DNA of 64,000 nt from CAWJJM01 sp963843275 (GTDB lineage: Bacteria; Acidobacteriota; Thermoanaerobaculia; Multivoradales; JBCCEF01), in the NCBI GenBank assembly GCA_963843275.1, contig CAWJJM010000012.1:682001-746000 (forward strand). Reading direction: 5' to 3'. Below the pieces are notes generated by a model. That model was not told the origin of the DNA. It searched no databases and saw only the letters and a program-made list of their open reading frames with translations. The translations under genes were made by a program, and so were the position numbers. Positions 9,522 to 18,060 of this stretch are shown piece after piece (within the stretch, counting starts at the first letter, position 1; the number at the start of each line of letters is the position of its first letter).

Positions 9522-10397
9522 CTACGCCGGTGGGGCGCTCGCCATCGGGCCTGGTGCGTAGCCCAGCGACTCCAGGGTGGGTCGCAGGAGCGATTCGACG
9601 GTGTCCTGCTCCCCAGGGGTCAGTCGGGAACGCCAACGCCCCACCGAGTCGCGCGAGAACGACCTCTCGGGAAAGGCCGATGCGCTCTCCGCCGTCCCGG
9701 CTCCCACGAAGACCGCCAGGCGAGCCAGCTCCCGCGCGGGGTCGGTCACCAGGTCCTCGTAGCGGACGACGGCCGCACGGTCGTCCATCCCTTCGAGTGC
9801 CTTGGCCGTCCCCTCCACGCAGAGACGCCACTGGGTGGCGCAGGTCGCTGCCAGACCGTGGGTGTCGAGGAAACGGTCCATGCCCCTGAAACGCGGCCCC
9901 CAGGTGCGGCGCGTGCGTCGGCCGCCCCCGGTGTTGTGGAGGAACTCCAGGGCGTACCGGGGGAGGTCTGTGAGGGGAACGAAGCGGAGCTTGCGCAAGG
10001 TGTAGCTGAGGTCGAACGGTGCCCGCCAGCGCTCCATCGCCGACGCCACGGCATCGCGCCCGTCGCGCAGCAGGAAGATGTACCGCGCCGCTGGAAAGAC
10101 GCGGTGGACGAAGGGCACCCTGAGGGAGTTCGCGCAGGTCTTCTCGACGGTCGTCGAGTGGCGGCCACGCCGTGCGCTCCGCCGGAACGCGCGCTGGATG
10201 TACGCACTGACCTCCGGCCTCGCCTGTTCGGGTGTCAGCTCGTCGTCGGGCCAGCGCGCGTTTCCGTGACGCCAGATGGGGTTGATCTCGTCGCAGGGCC
10301 AGGTCCCCAGGCCGGGAAGTCGGGTGAGCGTATCCCTGAGGAGGTTGGTCCCGGAGCGGGGCGCACCGAGGACGATGATCGGTCGTCCGGGCGTCAC
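9522..10397 (-). CDS. Sulfotransferase family protein
   Basis: Second PAPS-dependent sulfotransferase of the locus. It opens with the 5'-phosphosulfate loop PIIVLGAPRSGTNLLRDTL and carries the 3'-phosphate motif FLLRDGRDAVASAMERW. These match the Sulfotransfer_1/3 type and are unlike the HIPKTAGTS version at 2352-3008. The start chosen is GTG 10397, which overlaps the stop of the upstream glycosyltransferase in a GTGA, matching the style of most junctions in the window. It gives 291 residues, a normal size. The gene sits in a leftward operon of fcl, glycosyltransferase, sulfotransferase and WecA-like transferase, so the acceptor is probably the surface glycan. Confidence 0.85.
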   Translation of the reverse strand: MTPGRPIIVLGAPRSGTNLLRDTLTRLPGLGTWPCDEINPIWRHGNARWPDDELTPEQARPEVSAYIQRAFRRSARRGRHSTTVEKTCANSLRVPFVHRVFPAARYIFLLRDGRDAVASAMERWRAPFDLSYTLRKLRFVPLTDLPRYALEFLHNTGGGRRTRRTWGPRFRGMDRFLDTHGLAATCATQWRLCVEGTAKALEGMDDRAAVVRYEDLVTDPARELARLAVFVGAGTAESASAFPERSFSRDSVGRWRSRLTPGEQDTVESLLRPTLESLGYAPGPMASAPPA

Positions 10398-11314
10398 TCC
10401 CACAGCCTCGCCAGTGCAGCTCGGTGCCCGCGCCACAGGGCCGCGGCCCGCCCGGACCGCGACCGATCGCCCGGCAGGAGAAGAAGCAGCGAGCGCAGCA
10501 GGACGTATGGCGTGTGGACCGCCGCGAGGTAGAGGCGGTAGGTGCGGCTCCGGTGGGAAAGGAACCGTGTCTTGGTCATGTGCTCGAGGTAGAAGGCCGA
10601 GCGCTCTCGCGAACCCGTGGAGGTTCCCATGTGATGGACGGCGCGCATGCCGGGAGCGAAGGCCAACCGCCAGCCGCTGCGTCGCAGCCGTAGGCACAGA
10701 TCCAGGTCTTCGTGGTAGAGGAAGATCCTCGCATCGAAGCCACCGGTGTCCCTCCAGGCGTCGGCCGAGATGGCGAAGATCGTACCAGGGATGAAACCGA
10801 CCTCGTGGTTCCGAGCGGCGTCCGTGGCGGTCCGGCTGTGCCAGACGGTCCCGGTGAGGCGCCGCCACCCACCCCCGGCGTACCACAACGGCCCGTCCCG
10901 GTCGTCGAGGTAGATCGGGCCGGCAGCGCAGCCGGCCCCGGAGGCCAGGGCGGTGGCCGCAGCGTCGAGGAAGCCGGGCAGGACCTCGACGTCGTGGTTG
11001 AGGATCACATAGCCTTGAAAGCCGTTCTCCTGCCGCCCTTCCAGGCGGGCGACTCCCAGGTTGGCCCCGGCTCCGTAGCCTGGGTTGTCGGTCCGGTAGA
11101 CGACATTCACCTCGGGCGGCAGCCAGCGGCGATCCAGTGCCCGTTCTCGATGCCGGGAGTTGTCGACGACGACGATGCGACGCCGCACTCTGGACGGATC
11201 GGACCGCAGGGAATCGACGCAGCGCAGGGCGACGCGCGGGCTCTCGAACGCGACGATCACCACCCCGAGACGGTCGACGGGGCCGACCCCGGAAGCGAGC
11301 ACGCTTCTCACCAC
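10394..11314 (-). CDS. GT2 glycosyltransferase, rhamnosyltransferase-like
   Basis: GT-A glycosyltransferase acting on the lipid-linked repeat unit. It has the entry motif GVVIVAFESPRVALRCVDSL, the RIVVVDNSRHRERAL nucleotide-sugar segment and the DNPGYGAGANLGV element. YVILNHDVEVLPGF supplies the metal-binding acid pair, and the family-typical LYHEDLDLCLRLRRSGW carries the candidate base. This combination is common in bacterial rhamnosyl- and related transferases. The start is uncertain: two consecutive GTG codons at 11314 and 11311 follow a GGAGGAAGG ribosome-binding site. The stop overlaps the sulfotransferase start. No frame breaks were found, although its upstream neighbour fcl has one. 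Confidence 0.85.
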   Translation of the reverse strand: MVRSVLASGVGPVDRLGVVIVAFESPRVALRCVDSLRSDPSRVRRRIVVVDNSRHRERALDRRWLPPEVNVVYRTDNPGYGAGANLGVARLEGRQENGFQGYVILNHDVEVLPGFLDAAATALASGAGCAAGPIYLDDRDGPLWYAGGGWRRLTGTVWHSRTATDAARNHEVGFIPGTIFAISADAWRDTGGFDARIFLYHEDLDLCLRLRRSGWRLAFAPGMRAVHHMGTSTGSRERSAFYLEHMTKTRFLSHRSRTYRLYLAAVHTPYVLLRSLLLLLPGDRSRSGRAAALWRGHRAALARLWE

Positions 11315-11352
11315 GCCCTTCCTCCGCAGCCGCGCCGCCGGGCCCGCGAGGC

Positions 11353-12328
11353 CTAGTCGACCTCGACGCGGGTGGGCCCTTGGAGGGCGGTTTCGGCGTG
11401 CGCCGCCAACCATGCGTAGGTTCGCTCGATGCCCTCCCGCAAGCCGATCCGGTGCCGCCAGCCCAGCCGGTGCAGCCTGGAGACGTCGAGCCGCCGGCGC
11501 GGCACGCCGTCCGGCTTGGTGGTGTCGAAGACCAACTCGACCCGGGGAGCGACGACGTCCCGGATCACCTCCGCGAGCTCGCGGATCGAAAGGTCCTCTC
11601 CGGTCCCGACGTTGAGGTGTGATTCCCCATCGTACCGTCGCATGAGGAAGAGGCAGGCGTCGGCCAGGTCGTCGACGTGGAGGAACTCCCTGCGTGGAGT
11701 CCCGCTGCCCCAGATCCGGACCTCGTGCCGACCGTCCCGCGCGGCCTCGTGGAACTTGCGCAACAGGGCCGGGAAGAACGTGGGCACTCTCGAGATCGAA
11801 GTTGTCGTGGGGTCCGTAGAGATTGGTCGGCATGGCGGAGATGAAGTCGCAGCCGTACTGTCTCCGGTAGGCTCGGCACAGCTTCACTCCCGCGATCTTG
11901 GCGATCGCGTAGGCTTCGTTGGTCGGCTCGAGCGGGCCGGACAGCAACTCCTCTTCGCGGATCGGTTGCGGGCAGTCACGCGGGTAGATACAGGCGCTGC
12001 CGAGGTAGAGCAGCCGCCGCACCGAGTGTTTCCACGCGGCCTGGACGACGGCGCCGTGGATCATCATGTTGTCGTAGAGGAACTCCGCCGGCCGCGTCGC
12101 GTTCGCCAGGATGCCGCCCACCGTTCCGGCGACCAGGAACACGATCTCCGGACGCCGGTCGCGAAACCACGCGTCGACCGCCGCGGGGTCCCGCAGGTCG
12201 AGCTCCTCCCGCGTCGCCGTGAGGAGGTTGGCGAAACCGTCGGACCGGAGGCGCCGGAGGATCGCCGAGCCCACCAACCCGCGGTGACCCGCGACGTAGA
12301 TTCGGCAATCGGGCGTCAGTGGCTTCAT
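11353..12328 (-). pseudogene. fcl: GDP-L-fucose synthase, one-base insertion
   Basis: NADPH-dependent epimerase/reductase that converts GDP-4-keto-6-deoxymannose to GDP-L-fucose (or a close relative). ATG 12328 starts an SDR protein with the Rossmann motif VAGHRGLVGSAILRRL, the catalytic Ser in LGSACIYP and the Tyr-x3-Lys in EAYAIAKIAG. It continues to NLYGPHDNFDLESAHVLP. There the frame breaks, and the continuation ALLRKFHEAARDG to the substrate-binding GTPRREFLHVDDLADAC is in another frame. Removing one G from the CCGGCC tract near 11770-11775 restores the expected sequence. Total length after repair is normal, about 325 residues. A matching gmd (GDP-mannose dehydratase) is not in the window. 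Confidence 0.85.
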
Positions 12329-12345
12329 GGCGGAACGAGGCCGGC

Positions 12346-12351
12346 AGTATA
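12346..12351 (-). promoter_or_regulatory. -10-like hexamer TATACT upstream of fcl
   Basis: On the minus strand a TATACT hexamer, five of six matches to the sigma-70 -10 consensus, stands 17 bases before the fcl ATG. No clear TTGACA partner is visible at the usual distance. The same hexamer precedes three other leftward genes in the window (16799, 23551, 32470), which strengthens the call. The rest of the 293-base divergent spacer to the symporter gene at 12622 shows nothing else I recognise. Confidence 0.45.
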
Positions 12352-12621
12352 CAAGCCGATCTCCCCTCGATCCCCGGGCGCGCCGCGGGTGCCCGCCGCC
12401 ACCGTAGGCGCGACGGGCACTCTGCGCCAAGCGCCCCCGGCGCGCGCCACCGCCGCCTTGCGCGCCATGGCGCGATCCCCTAACCTACCGCGGACCCGCA
12501 CCAGCTCCGGCCGGGCCTCGCAGGCGGCGCCCGCCGGTGACCACCGCGCCGTCATGGTGGCGACGACGGTCCCGGGATCTCGTCGCGGGGCTTGCGGTGC
12601 CACCGCGCCGCAGGAAAGGAG

Positions 12622-14133
12622 ATGCGCTTGATCTATCTCTGGGCGATCGTCGTCTACCTCGTCTTCCTCGTCGGCGTCAGCGTCGCCAAGAGCCGGCGCG
12701 TCGCCACCCAGGACGACTTCATGGTGGCCGGCCGCGGCGTGTCGGCGCTGTTCCTGGTGGGGACCCTGGTGTGCACGTGGATCGGCTCGGGGAGCCTGTT
12801 CGGCGGCGCCGGGCGGGCGTTCCGCGAGGGCTTCTCGGCGTTGTGGATGAGCGCCGGCGCCTGGCTGGGCATCGCCATCGTCTACTTCCTGGCGCCGCGG
12901 GTGCGCCGCATCGCCCAGTACACGGTGCCCGACATCCTCGAGATGCGCTACAGCGCCACGGCGCGGGTGCTCGGCACCCTGGCCATCGTGCTCGCCTACC
13001 TGACCATCGCCGGGTATCAGTTCAAGGGGGGCGGCCGCCTGCTCAACCTGCTGGTGCCGGCGATCGATCCGTTCTGGGGGCAGGCGATCACCTGCGGCCT
13101 GGTGATCGTCTACACCGTGGCCGCCGGCATGACGTCGATCGTGGCGCTCGACGTCTTCAACGGCCTGCTGATCCTCGCCGGGGTGGTGATCGCCGCGCCC
13201 CTGGCGCTGCACGCCGCCGGCGGCTGGAGCCACGTCACCGCGGTCCTCCCCGCGGCGCACTTCAGCATCGTCGGCGGCCCCGGCCTGGCGGGGGCGGTGG
13301 GGCTGTTCCTGCCCACCTTCCTGCTGCTGCTCGGCGAGAGCAGCATGTACCAGAAGTTCATGTCGGCCCGCGACGAGCGCTCGGCGCGGCGGGCCGTGGT
13401 GGGGATGATCGTGGGCGTCGTCGTGGTGGAGACGCTGCTCGCCACGACCGCGGTCTTCGGCGCCGCGCTGCACTGGAGCGACCCCGCCTTCCGCACCGCG
13501 GCGGGCGGGCTCGACGGCTCGATGACCGAGACCATCATCCTGGCACTGGCGACGGACCTGCCGGTCGCCGCCGGGACCGTGCTGCTGATCGGGGCCGCGG
13601 CGATCGTCTTCTCGACCGCCAACACCTTCCTGATGGTGCCGTCGACCAACCTCACGCGCGACCTCTACCAGCGCTTCTTCCGCCCCGACGCCAGCGAGCG
13701 CTCGATCATCCGCTTCCAGCGGGTGATGATCGTGGTGCTCGCGCTGGTCGCCTTCGTCGTCACCTCGCAGTTCGAGACCATCCTGTCGATGGCGCTCTAC
13801 GCCTACACCATGGTGGGCGCGGCGGTGACCCCGGCGCTGCTCGCCGCCTTCCTGTGGCGGCGCGTCACGCCGCTCGGCGGCACCGTCTCGGTGGCGGCCG
13901 GCATGGCGACGACGGTGCTGTTCGCCGCGCTCGCGCGCAGCGGGCTGGAGAGCCTCGACCTCGGTCTCTTCCGCCTGCCGCTGGACTACGACTTCATCAT
14001 CTACCCGGCGGCCTTCGCCTCGCTGGTGAGCCTGATCGCCGTCAGCCTGCTCACCGCCCGGTCGCCGGAGGAGAAGTGGCGCCCGTTCTGGGCGCCCGCC
14101 GCAGGGCCGCCGCCGGCGCCGGCGGCCGACTGA
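12622..14133 (+). CDS. Sodium:solute symporter family transporter
   Basis: Inner-membrane secondary transporter of the SSS family, taking up a small organic solute with Na+. It has about thirteen membrane segments. The N-terminus shows the family pattern FMVAGRGVSALFLVGTLVCTW (split over residues about 32-52) and the helix-8 motif IVFSTANTFLMVPSTNLTRD with the Ser/Thr residues that bind sodium. The 503-residue length is normal. ATG 12622 is used, with AGGA 6 bases upstream. A TTG at 12628 has an even better placed AGGAG and would lose only two residues. The substrate cannot be deduced, and the next gene is a hydrolase of unrelated type. Confidence 0.85.
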   Translation: MRLIYLWAIVVYLVFLVGVSVAKSRRVATQDDFMVAGRGVSALFLVGTLVCTWIGSGSLFGGAGRAFREGFSALWMSAGAWLGIAIVYFLAPRVRRIAQYTVPDILEMRYSATARVLGTLAIVLAYLTIAGYQFKGGGRLLNLLVPAIDPFWGQAITCGLVIVYTVAAGMTSIVALDVFNGLLILAGVVIAAPLALHAAGGWSHVTAVLPAAHFSIVGGPGLAGAVGLFLPTFLLLLGESSMYQKFMSARDERSARRAVVGMIVGVVVVETLLATTAVFGAALHWSDPAFRTAAGGLDGSMTETIILALATDLPVAAGTVLLIGAAAIVFSTANTFLMVPSTNLTRDLYQRFFRPDASERSIIRFQRVMIVVLALVAFVVTSQFETILSMALYAYTMVGAAVTPALLAAFLWRRVTPLGGTVSVAAGMATTVLFAALARSGLESLDLGLFRLPLDYDFIIYPAAFASLVSLIAVSLLTARSPEEKWRPFWAPAAGPPPAPAAD

Positions 14134-14160
14134 GCTGCGACCGGCGGCCGGCACCCCGAG

Positions 14161-15141
14161 ATGTCCCTCGTCGGTCACCTGTGGACGGTGGGCAGCCGCC
14201 TGCGGCGGTCGCCGGCGGAGCCGCCGGCGCGCGACTGGTCGCTCCGGGTCGAGGATCCCGCCCTCGGGCCGGTGCGGCTCAGCGGCCGGCTCAGCGCGGC
14301 GCCGGGGGCGCGCGGCGCGGTGCTCCTCGTCCACGGGATCAGCGGCTCGGCCGACAGCCGTTACGCCCGCCGCACCGCCGCGGCCGCCGTCGCCGCCGGG
14401 CTCTCCTGCCTGCGCCTGAACCTGCGCGGCGCCGACCGGCGCGGCGAGGACTACTACCACGCCGGTCTCAGCGAGGACCTCGCCGCGGCGCTGGCCAGTC
14501 CCGAGCTGGCCGGTTACCGCGAGCTCTACGCCCTCGGCTTCTCGCTCGGCGGCCACCTCGTGCTGCGGCTGGCGACGGCGCCCGGCGACCCGCGGCTGGC
14601 GGCGGTCGCCGCGGTCTGCTCGCCGCTCGACCTCGCCGCCGGCCAGCGGGCCATCGACCGGCCGGCGAACACCCTCTACCGCGCCTACGTCCTGCGCGGC
14701 CTCAAGGAGATGTACGCCGCGGTCGCCGCCCGCCGCGCCGTGCCGGTGCCGGTGGCGGTGGCGGCGGGGCTGCGCACCCTGCGCGCCTGGGACGACGCGG
14801 TGGTGGCGCCGCGGCACGGCTTCGCCGACGCCGGCGACTACTACGCCCGGGCCAGCGTGGCGCCGCGGCTGGGGGAGCTGCGCGTGCCGGCGCTGCTGGT
14901 CGCGGCGCGGCACGACCCGATGGTGCCGGCCGGCACCCTGCGCCCGGTCCTCGACCGCCACGCGGGTTCGCGGCTCACCGTCCGGTGGGTCGCCGGCGGC
15001 CACCTCGGGTTCCCGGCGCGGTCCGGCCTGGGACCGCTGCCGGCCGCGGCCGGGGGCGGCGCCCCCGCTCGGCTGGAGGCGCAGCTCCTCGCCTGGCTCG
15101 CCGTCCACGGTGGCGGGGACGATCCCGGGCGAGCGCGTTAG
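14161..15141 (+). CDS. YheT-like alpha/beta-hydrolase
   Basis: Alpha/beta-hydrolase fold protein resembling the YheT/ABHD1-3 family, probably an esterase acting on a lipid-like substrate. The oxyanion strand VLLVHGISGSADSRYAR is followed by the nucleophile elbow ALGFSLGGHLVLR (Ser near residue 139). The acid is in VAARHDPMVPAG and the final His in VAGGHLGFP, so the catalytic triad is complete. No signal peptide is apparent, so a cytoplasmic location is likely. It begins 27 bases after the symporter stop and is probably co-transcribed with it. The true substrate is unknown, as for most YheT proteins. Confidence 0.82.
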   Translation: MSLVGHLWTVGSRLRRSPAEPPARDWSLRVEDPALGPVRLSGRLSAAPGARGAVLLVHGISGSADSRYARRTAAAAVAAGLSCLRLNLRGADRRGEDYYHAGLSEDLAAALASPELAGYRELYALGFSLGGHLVLRLATAPGDPRLAAVAAVCSPLDLAAGQRAIDRPANTLYRAYVLRGLKEMYAAVAARRAVPVPVAVAAGLRTLRAWDDAVVAPRHGFADAGDYYARASVAPRLGELRVPALLVAARHDPMVPAGTLRPVLDRHAGSRLTVRWVAGGHLGFPARSGLGPLPAAAGGGAPARLEAQLLAWLAVHGGGDDPGRAR

Positions 15142-15163
15142 GATCGGCGGCGAGGAGGGCAGC

Positions 15164-16060
15164 ATGGCGCGGGAGAGGACCCCAGGGACACAGCGGCCGG
15201 CGGTCTCGGCGATCGTCACGACGTTCAACGAGGAGAAGAACATCGCGGCGTGCGTGGAGTCGCTGCTGTGGTGCGACGAGATCTTCATCGCCGACTCGTT
15301 CTCCACCGACCGCACCCCCGAGATCGCCAGCCGCTACCCGCAGGTCAAGTTCGTCCAACGCACCTACTTCGGCTCGGCCTCGCAGAAGAACTGGGCGATG
15401 GACCAGGTGGCGCACGACTGGATCCTGATCTTCGACGCCGACGAGCGCTGCACCCCGAAGCTGCAGCGGGAGATCGAGCGGCTGCTCGCCTCCGGGCCCG
15501 AGCACGACGCCTACACCATCCGCCGCAAGGTCTACTTCCTGGGCCGCCGGATCCGCTTCTCCGGCTGGCAGCACGACCAGGTGGTGCGCCTGGTGCGCCG
15601 CGGCACCGCCCGCTACCCGAACCGCCGCGTGCACGCCGACATGATGACGCTCGGGCCGGCGCCGCTGCTGCGCAACTCGATGGTCCACTACATGGCCGAG
15701 ACCCTCGACGAGTACATCCCGCGGATCCTCAAGTACAGCTTCTGGGGCGCCTCCCAGGGCTGGCGCGACGGCCGGCGCTCGGGCTTCTTCCAGGTGTGGG
15801 GGCGCTCGGCGTGGCGCTTCGTCCGCACCTTCGTCTTCCAGCTCGGCTTCCTCGACGGCATGCGCGGGCTGGTCTTCTGCATGCTGCAGGCCTTCGGCAC
15901 CTACATGAAGTGGGCCCTGCTGTGGGGTTGGCGGGTCAACGCGCGTCGCGGCATCGACCCCGACCTGCCGGTGTTCGACGAGGACGAGAACGTCTGGCGG
16001 GAGCTCGAGCCGGTGACCCCGGCGGAGCCGGCGGAACCGGTCGCCCCGGTCTCCTCCTGA
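15164..16060 (+). CDS. GT2 glycosyltransferase, WaaE/KdtX-like
   Basis: GT-A glycosyltransferase of the lipopolysaccharide core beta-1,4-glucosyltransferase type. It has SAIVTTFNEEKNIAACVESL at the start, the FIADSFSTDRTPEIA segment and the metal motif ILIFDADERCTP. A typical mid-region follows: FSGWQHDQVVRL, then the RRVHADM acceptor element. The C-terminal third is amphipathic and aromatic, suggesting peripheral membrane association. ATG 15164 is preceded by a GGAGG ribosome-binding site; a TTAGGAT sequence upstream might be a weak -10. It ends 17 bases from the convergent hpt gene. It probably acts in envelope glycolipid synthesis and is separate from the polysaccharide locus to the left. 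Confidence 0.82.
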   Translation: MARERTPGTQRPAVSAIVTTFNEEKNIAACVESLLWCDEIFIADSFSTDRTPEIASRYPQVKFVQRTYFGSASQKNWAMDQVAHDWILIFDADERCTPKLQREIERLLASGPEHDAYTIRRKVYFLGRRIRFSGWQHDQVVRLVRRGTARYPNRRVHADMMTLGPAPLLRNSMVHYMAETLDEYIPRILKYSFWGASQGWRDGRRSGFFQVWGRSAWRFVRTFVFQLGFLDGMRGLVFCMLQAFGTYMKWALLWGWRVNARRGIDPDLPVFDEDENVWRELEPVTPAEPAEPVAPVSS

Positions 16061-16077
16061 GCGCCGCGCGCGGTCGC

Positions 16078-16617
16078 TCAGCCGAGCGCCGCCACCTCGG
16101 CCGGGTCCACGGTGCCGATGTAGGGGAGCGTGCGGTAGCGGTCGGCGACGTCGAGGCCGTAGCCGACCACCCACGCGTCGGGGATCTCGAAGCCCAGGTA
16201 GTCGACCTGCACCCCGGCCTCGCGGCCGGCCGGCTTGCGGGTCAGCACGCAGGTGCGCAGGGAGGCGGGCTCGCGGGCGCGGAAGGCGCGCAGCAGGTAG
16301 GCGAGGGTCTCGCCGCTGTCGACGATGTCCTCGACCACCACCACGTGGCGGTCGCGCAGGCTGCTGCGGACGTCGAGGACCAGGCGGACCTCGCCGGCCC
16401 GGGTGGAGCCGTCGTAGCTCGACAGGGCGATGAAGTCCACCGCGCAGGGGACCGTCAGCCGCCGCGCCAGGTCGGCGAGGAAGATGAACGCGCCGCGCAG
16501 CACGCCGACCAGCAGCAGGTCGTCCGCCCCGGCGTGGTCGCGGGAGATCGCGGCCGCCAGCTCGTCCACCCGCCGGTGGATGCGCTCCTCGGGGATGAGG
16601 ACCGCCGGCGGCGTCAT
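16078..16617 (-). CDS. hpt: Hypoxanthine phosphoribosyltransferase
   Basis: Purine salvage enzyme converting hypoxanthine or guanine plus PRPP to IMP or GMP. The PRPP-binding motif VVVVEDIVDSGETL is exact for the family. The flexible-loop region is seen in FIALSSYDGSTRAGEVRL, and the base-binding end in PDAWVVGYGLD. At 179 residues it is full length. The start at ATG 16617 overlaps the TGA of the upstream PspC miniprotein (ATGA), so the two form an operon driven from upstream of 16799. Confidence 0.93.
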   Translation of the reverse strand: MTPPAVLIPEERIHRRVDELAAAISRDHAGADDLLLVGVLRGAFIFLADLARRLTVPCAVDFIALSSYDGSTRAGEVRLVLDVRSSLRDRHVVVVEDIVDSGETLAYLLRAFRAREPASLRTCVLTRKPAGREAGVQVDYLGFEIPDAWVVGYGLDVADRYRTLPYIGTVDPAEVAALG

Positions 16618-16799
16618 CGCGGCTGCTTGGGGACCAGGATCCACAGGATGATGTAGATCGGGATGCCGGCGAAAGCGGGGAGCGCCCCGAGGATCAGGTA
16701 GAGGATGCGGACCTTCCACACCCCCCACCCGAGCCACTCGGCGATCCCGCCGCAGACACCGCCGACGATGCGATGCCGGCGCGAGCGGTACAACGGCAT
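16614..16799 (-). CDS. PspC-domain miniprotein
   Basis: Small 61-residue membrane protein consisting of one PspC domain. The signature RRHRIVGGVCGGIAEWLGW is followed by a hydrophobic helix (IPIYIILWILVP). PspC relatives sense or respond to membrane stress, but single-domain copies such as this are mostly uncharacterised. The start ATG 16799 has an AGGAGG-type ribosome-binding site within the preceding ten bases. Coupling to hpt by a 4-base overlap looks like operon convenience rather than shared function. Confidence 0.85.
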   Translation of the reverse strand: MPLYRSRRHRIVGGVCGGIAEWLGWGVWKVRILYLILGALPAFAGIPIYIILWILVPKQPR

Positions 16800-16851
16800 G
16801 GAGGACCTCCTCGGACGGGGACGGATGCGGGCCACGGTGCCCGCCCTCCCG

Positions 16852-16857
16852 AGTATA
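16852..16857 (-). promoter_or_regulatory. -10-like hexamer TATACT upstream of pspC-hpt
   Basis: Minus-strand TATACT located 52 bases before the PspC start, in the spacer shared with the rightward propeller gene at 16918. It is the same hexamer as at 12346, 23560 and 32514. A convincing -35 is not seen. Confidence 0.4.
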
Positions 16858-16917
16858 GGATCGAACGGCGCCGGCGGCCCGGGGCGCCCGGCATCGGGCT
16901 TGCCTCCGCGTTCCGCC

Positions 16918-18033
16918 ATGCCGCAGCCGCTCCCGATCCCCACCCCGTCCCGCCGCCGGCTGGCCGCGGCCGTCCTGCTCGCCGCCGCGGCGTCCGCCTG
17001 CGCGCCCGCGCCGCCGCCGCGGACGCCACCGTCCGTCCCGCGGCCGCCGGCCACCGCCCCGGCGCCACCGCCGTCCGCGCCGACGGCGCCGCCGGTCGCC
17101 CCCCGGGTCGAGCCCCTGTGGGAGGTGGAGCGGCCGGAGGAGGGCCTCGTCGACCTGGCCGTGTGGCCCGGCGCGGGGGCGCGCTCCTGGCTCCTGGCGA
17201 CCGCCGGGGCGACCGACCGTCTGCTCGTCTTCGACGCCGCCACCGGCGAGCCGCTGCGCGAGCTGGGAGCTTCCGGCGAGCGCCCCGGGAGGTTCCGCGG
17301 CCCGGCGGGGATCGCCGTGCTCGACGACCTCGCCTTCGTGGCCGAGAGCGGCAACGCGCGGGTGCAGGTGCTGCGGTTGCCGGGCCTGTCGACGGTCGGC
17401 TTCGTCGGCGCCGGCGCGTTGAGCGCGCCGCTGCGCGTGGCGGTGGAGCGGGCCGAGGGAGGCTACGCGGTGTGGGTGGCGGACCGCGCCGCGGCGGGCG
17501 GCGACGAGCTGCGCCTGCGGCGCTTCCGTTTCCACCCCGACGGCAGCAGCGAGGAGCTCGTCTCCACCGCGGTGGCGGTCGGCGGCGGCGCCGCGTCCGA
17601 GGGCTCGGTGACGGCACTGGAGGCCGACCCGGCGGCCGGGCACCTGCTGGTGGTGGTGGCGCGGCCCGGGACCGGATCGGTGGCGCTCCGCGAGGGGGAG
17701 GAGGGGCCCTGGGCGGGCGGGGTGGCGGTGGTGGCGGGCCCGCTCGGCGGCGCCGCCCTCTATCCCTGCCCCGGCGGTGACGGGTGGTGGCTGCTCGCCG
17801 GGCGCGACGCGGACGAGGCACTGTTCGCGGTGCTCGACCGGGGCACCCTGGCGCCGGTCGCGTCCTTCGCGGCGGCGGGGGCTCCGGCGGTGGCGCTCTG
17901 GGTCCTGGCGGCGGCCACGCCGGAGCTGCCGGCGGGCGCGGTGTACGCCCTGCGCGAGGGCGGCGGGATCAGCGCCTTCGACTGGCGGCGGGTGGCGGCG
18001 CGCCTCGGGCTGCGCGCCGACTGCGCCCTCTGA
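16918..18033 (+). CDS. Beta-propeller lipoprotein, phytase/NHL-like
   Basis: Exported protein with an N-terminal lipoprotein signal (LLAAAASACAP, Cys near residue 24). A 35-residue Pro/Ala linker follows, then repeated beta-propeller-like blades. Two clear blades read TDRLLVFDAATGEPLREL and DDLAFVAESGNARVQVLRL, resembling beta-propeller phytase and NHL-repeat proteins. A later DELRLRRFRFHPDGS segment fits the phytase-type reading best. Predicted location is the outer surface or periplasmic membrane face. The Ca-binding acidic channel of true phytases cannot be confirmed by eye, so a phosphatase role is unproven. It stands alone between oppositely oriented genes. Confidence 0.65.
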   Translation: MPQPLPIPTPSRRRLAAAVLLAAAASACAPAPPPRTPPSVPRPPATAPAPPPSAPTAPPVAPRVEPLWEVERPEEGLVDLAVWPGAGARSWLLATAGATDRLLVFDAATGEPLRELGASGERPGRFRGPAGIAVLDDLAFVAESGNARVQVLRLPGLSTVGFVGAGALSAPLRVAVERAEGGYAVWVADRAAAGGDELRLRRFRFHPDGSSEELVSTAVAVGGGAASEGSVTALEADPAAGHLLVVVARPGTGSVALREGEEGPWAGGVAVVAGPLGGAALYPCPGGDGWWLLAGRDADEALFAVLDRGTLAPVASFAAAGAPAVALWVLAAATPELPAGAVYALREGGGISAFDWRRVAARLGLRADCAL

Positions 18034-18060
18034 CCCACGGCCGGCGGCCGGACGCCGCCC

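Noticed and set aside
12325..15315. Nearly 1000-codon leftward frame over the symporter and hydrolase
   Set aside because: Low-complexity Arg/Gly/Ala/His translation; the rightward genes have clear family motifs and ribosome-binding sites.
18034..18060. Possible terminator hairpin GGCCGGCGGCC between convergent genes
   Set aside because: GC-rich self-complementarity is ubiquitous in this DNA and there is no T run.
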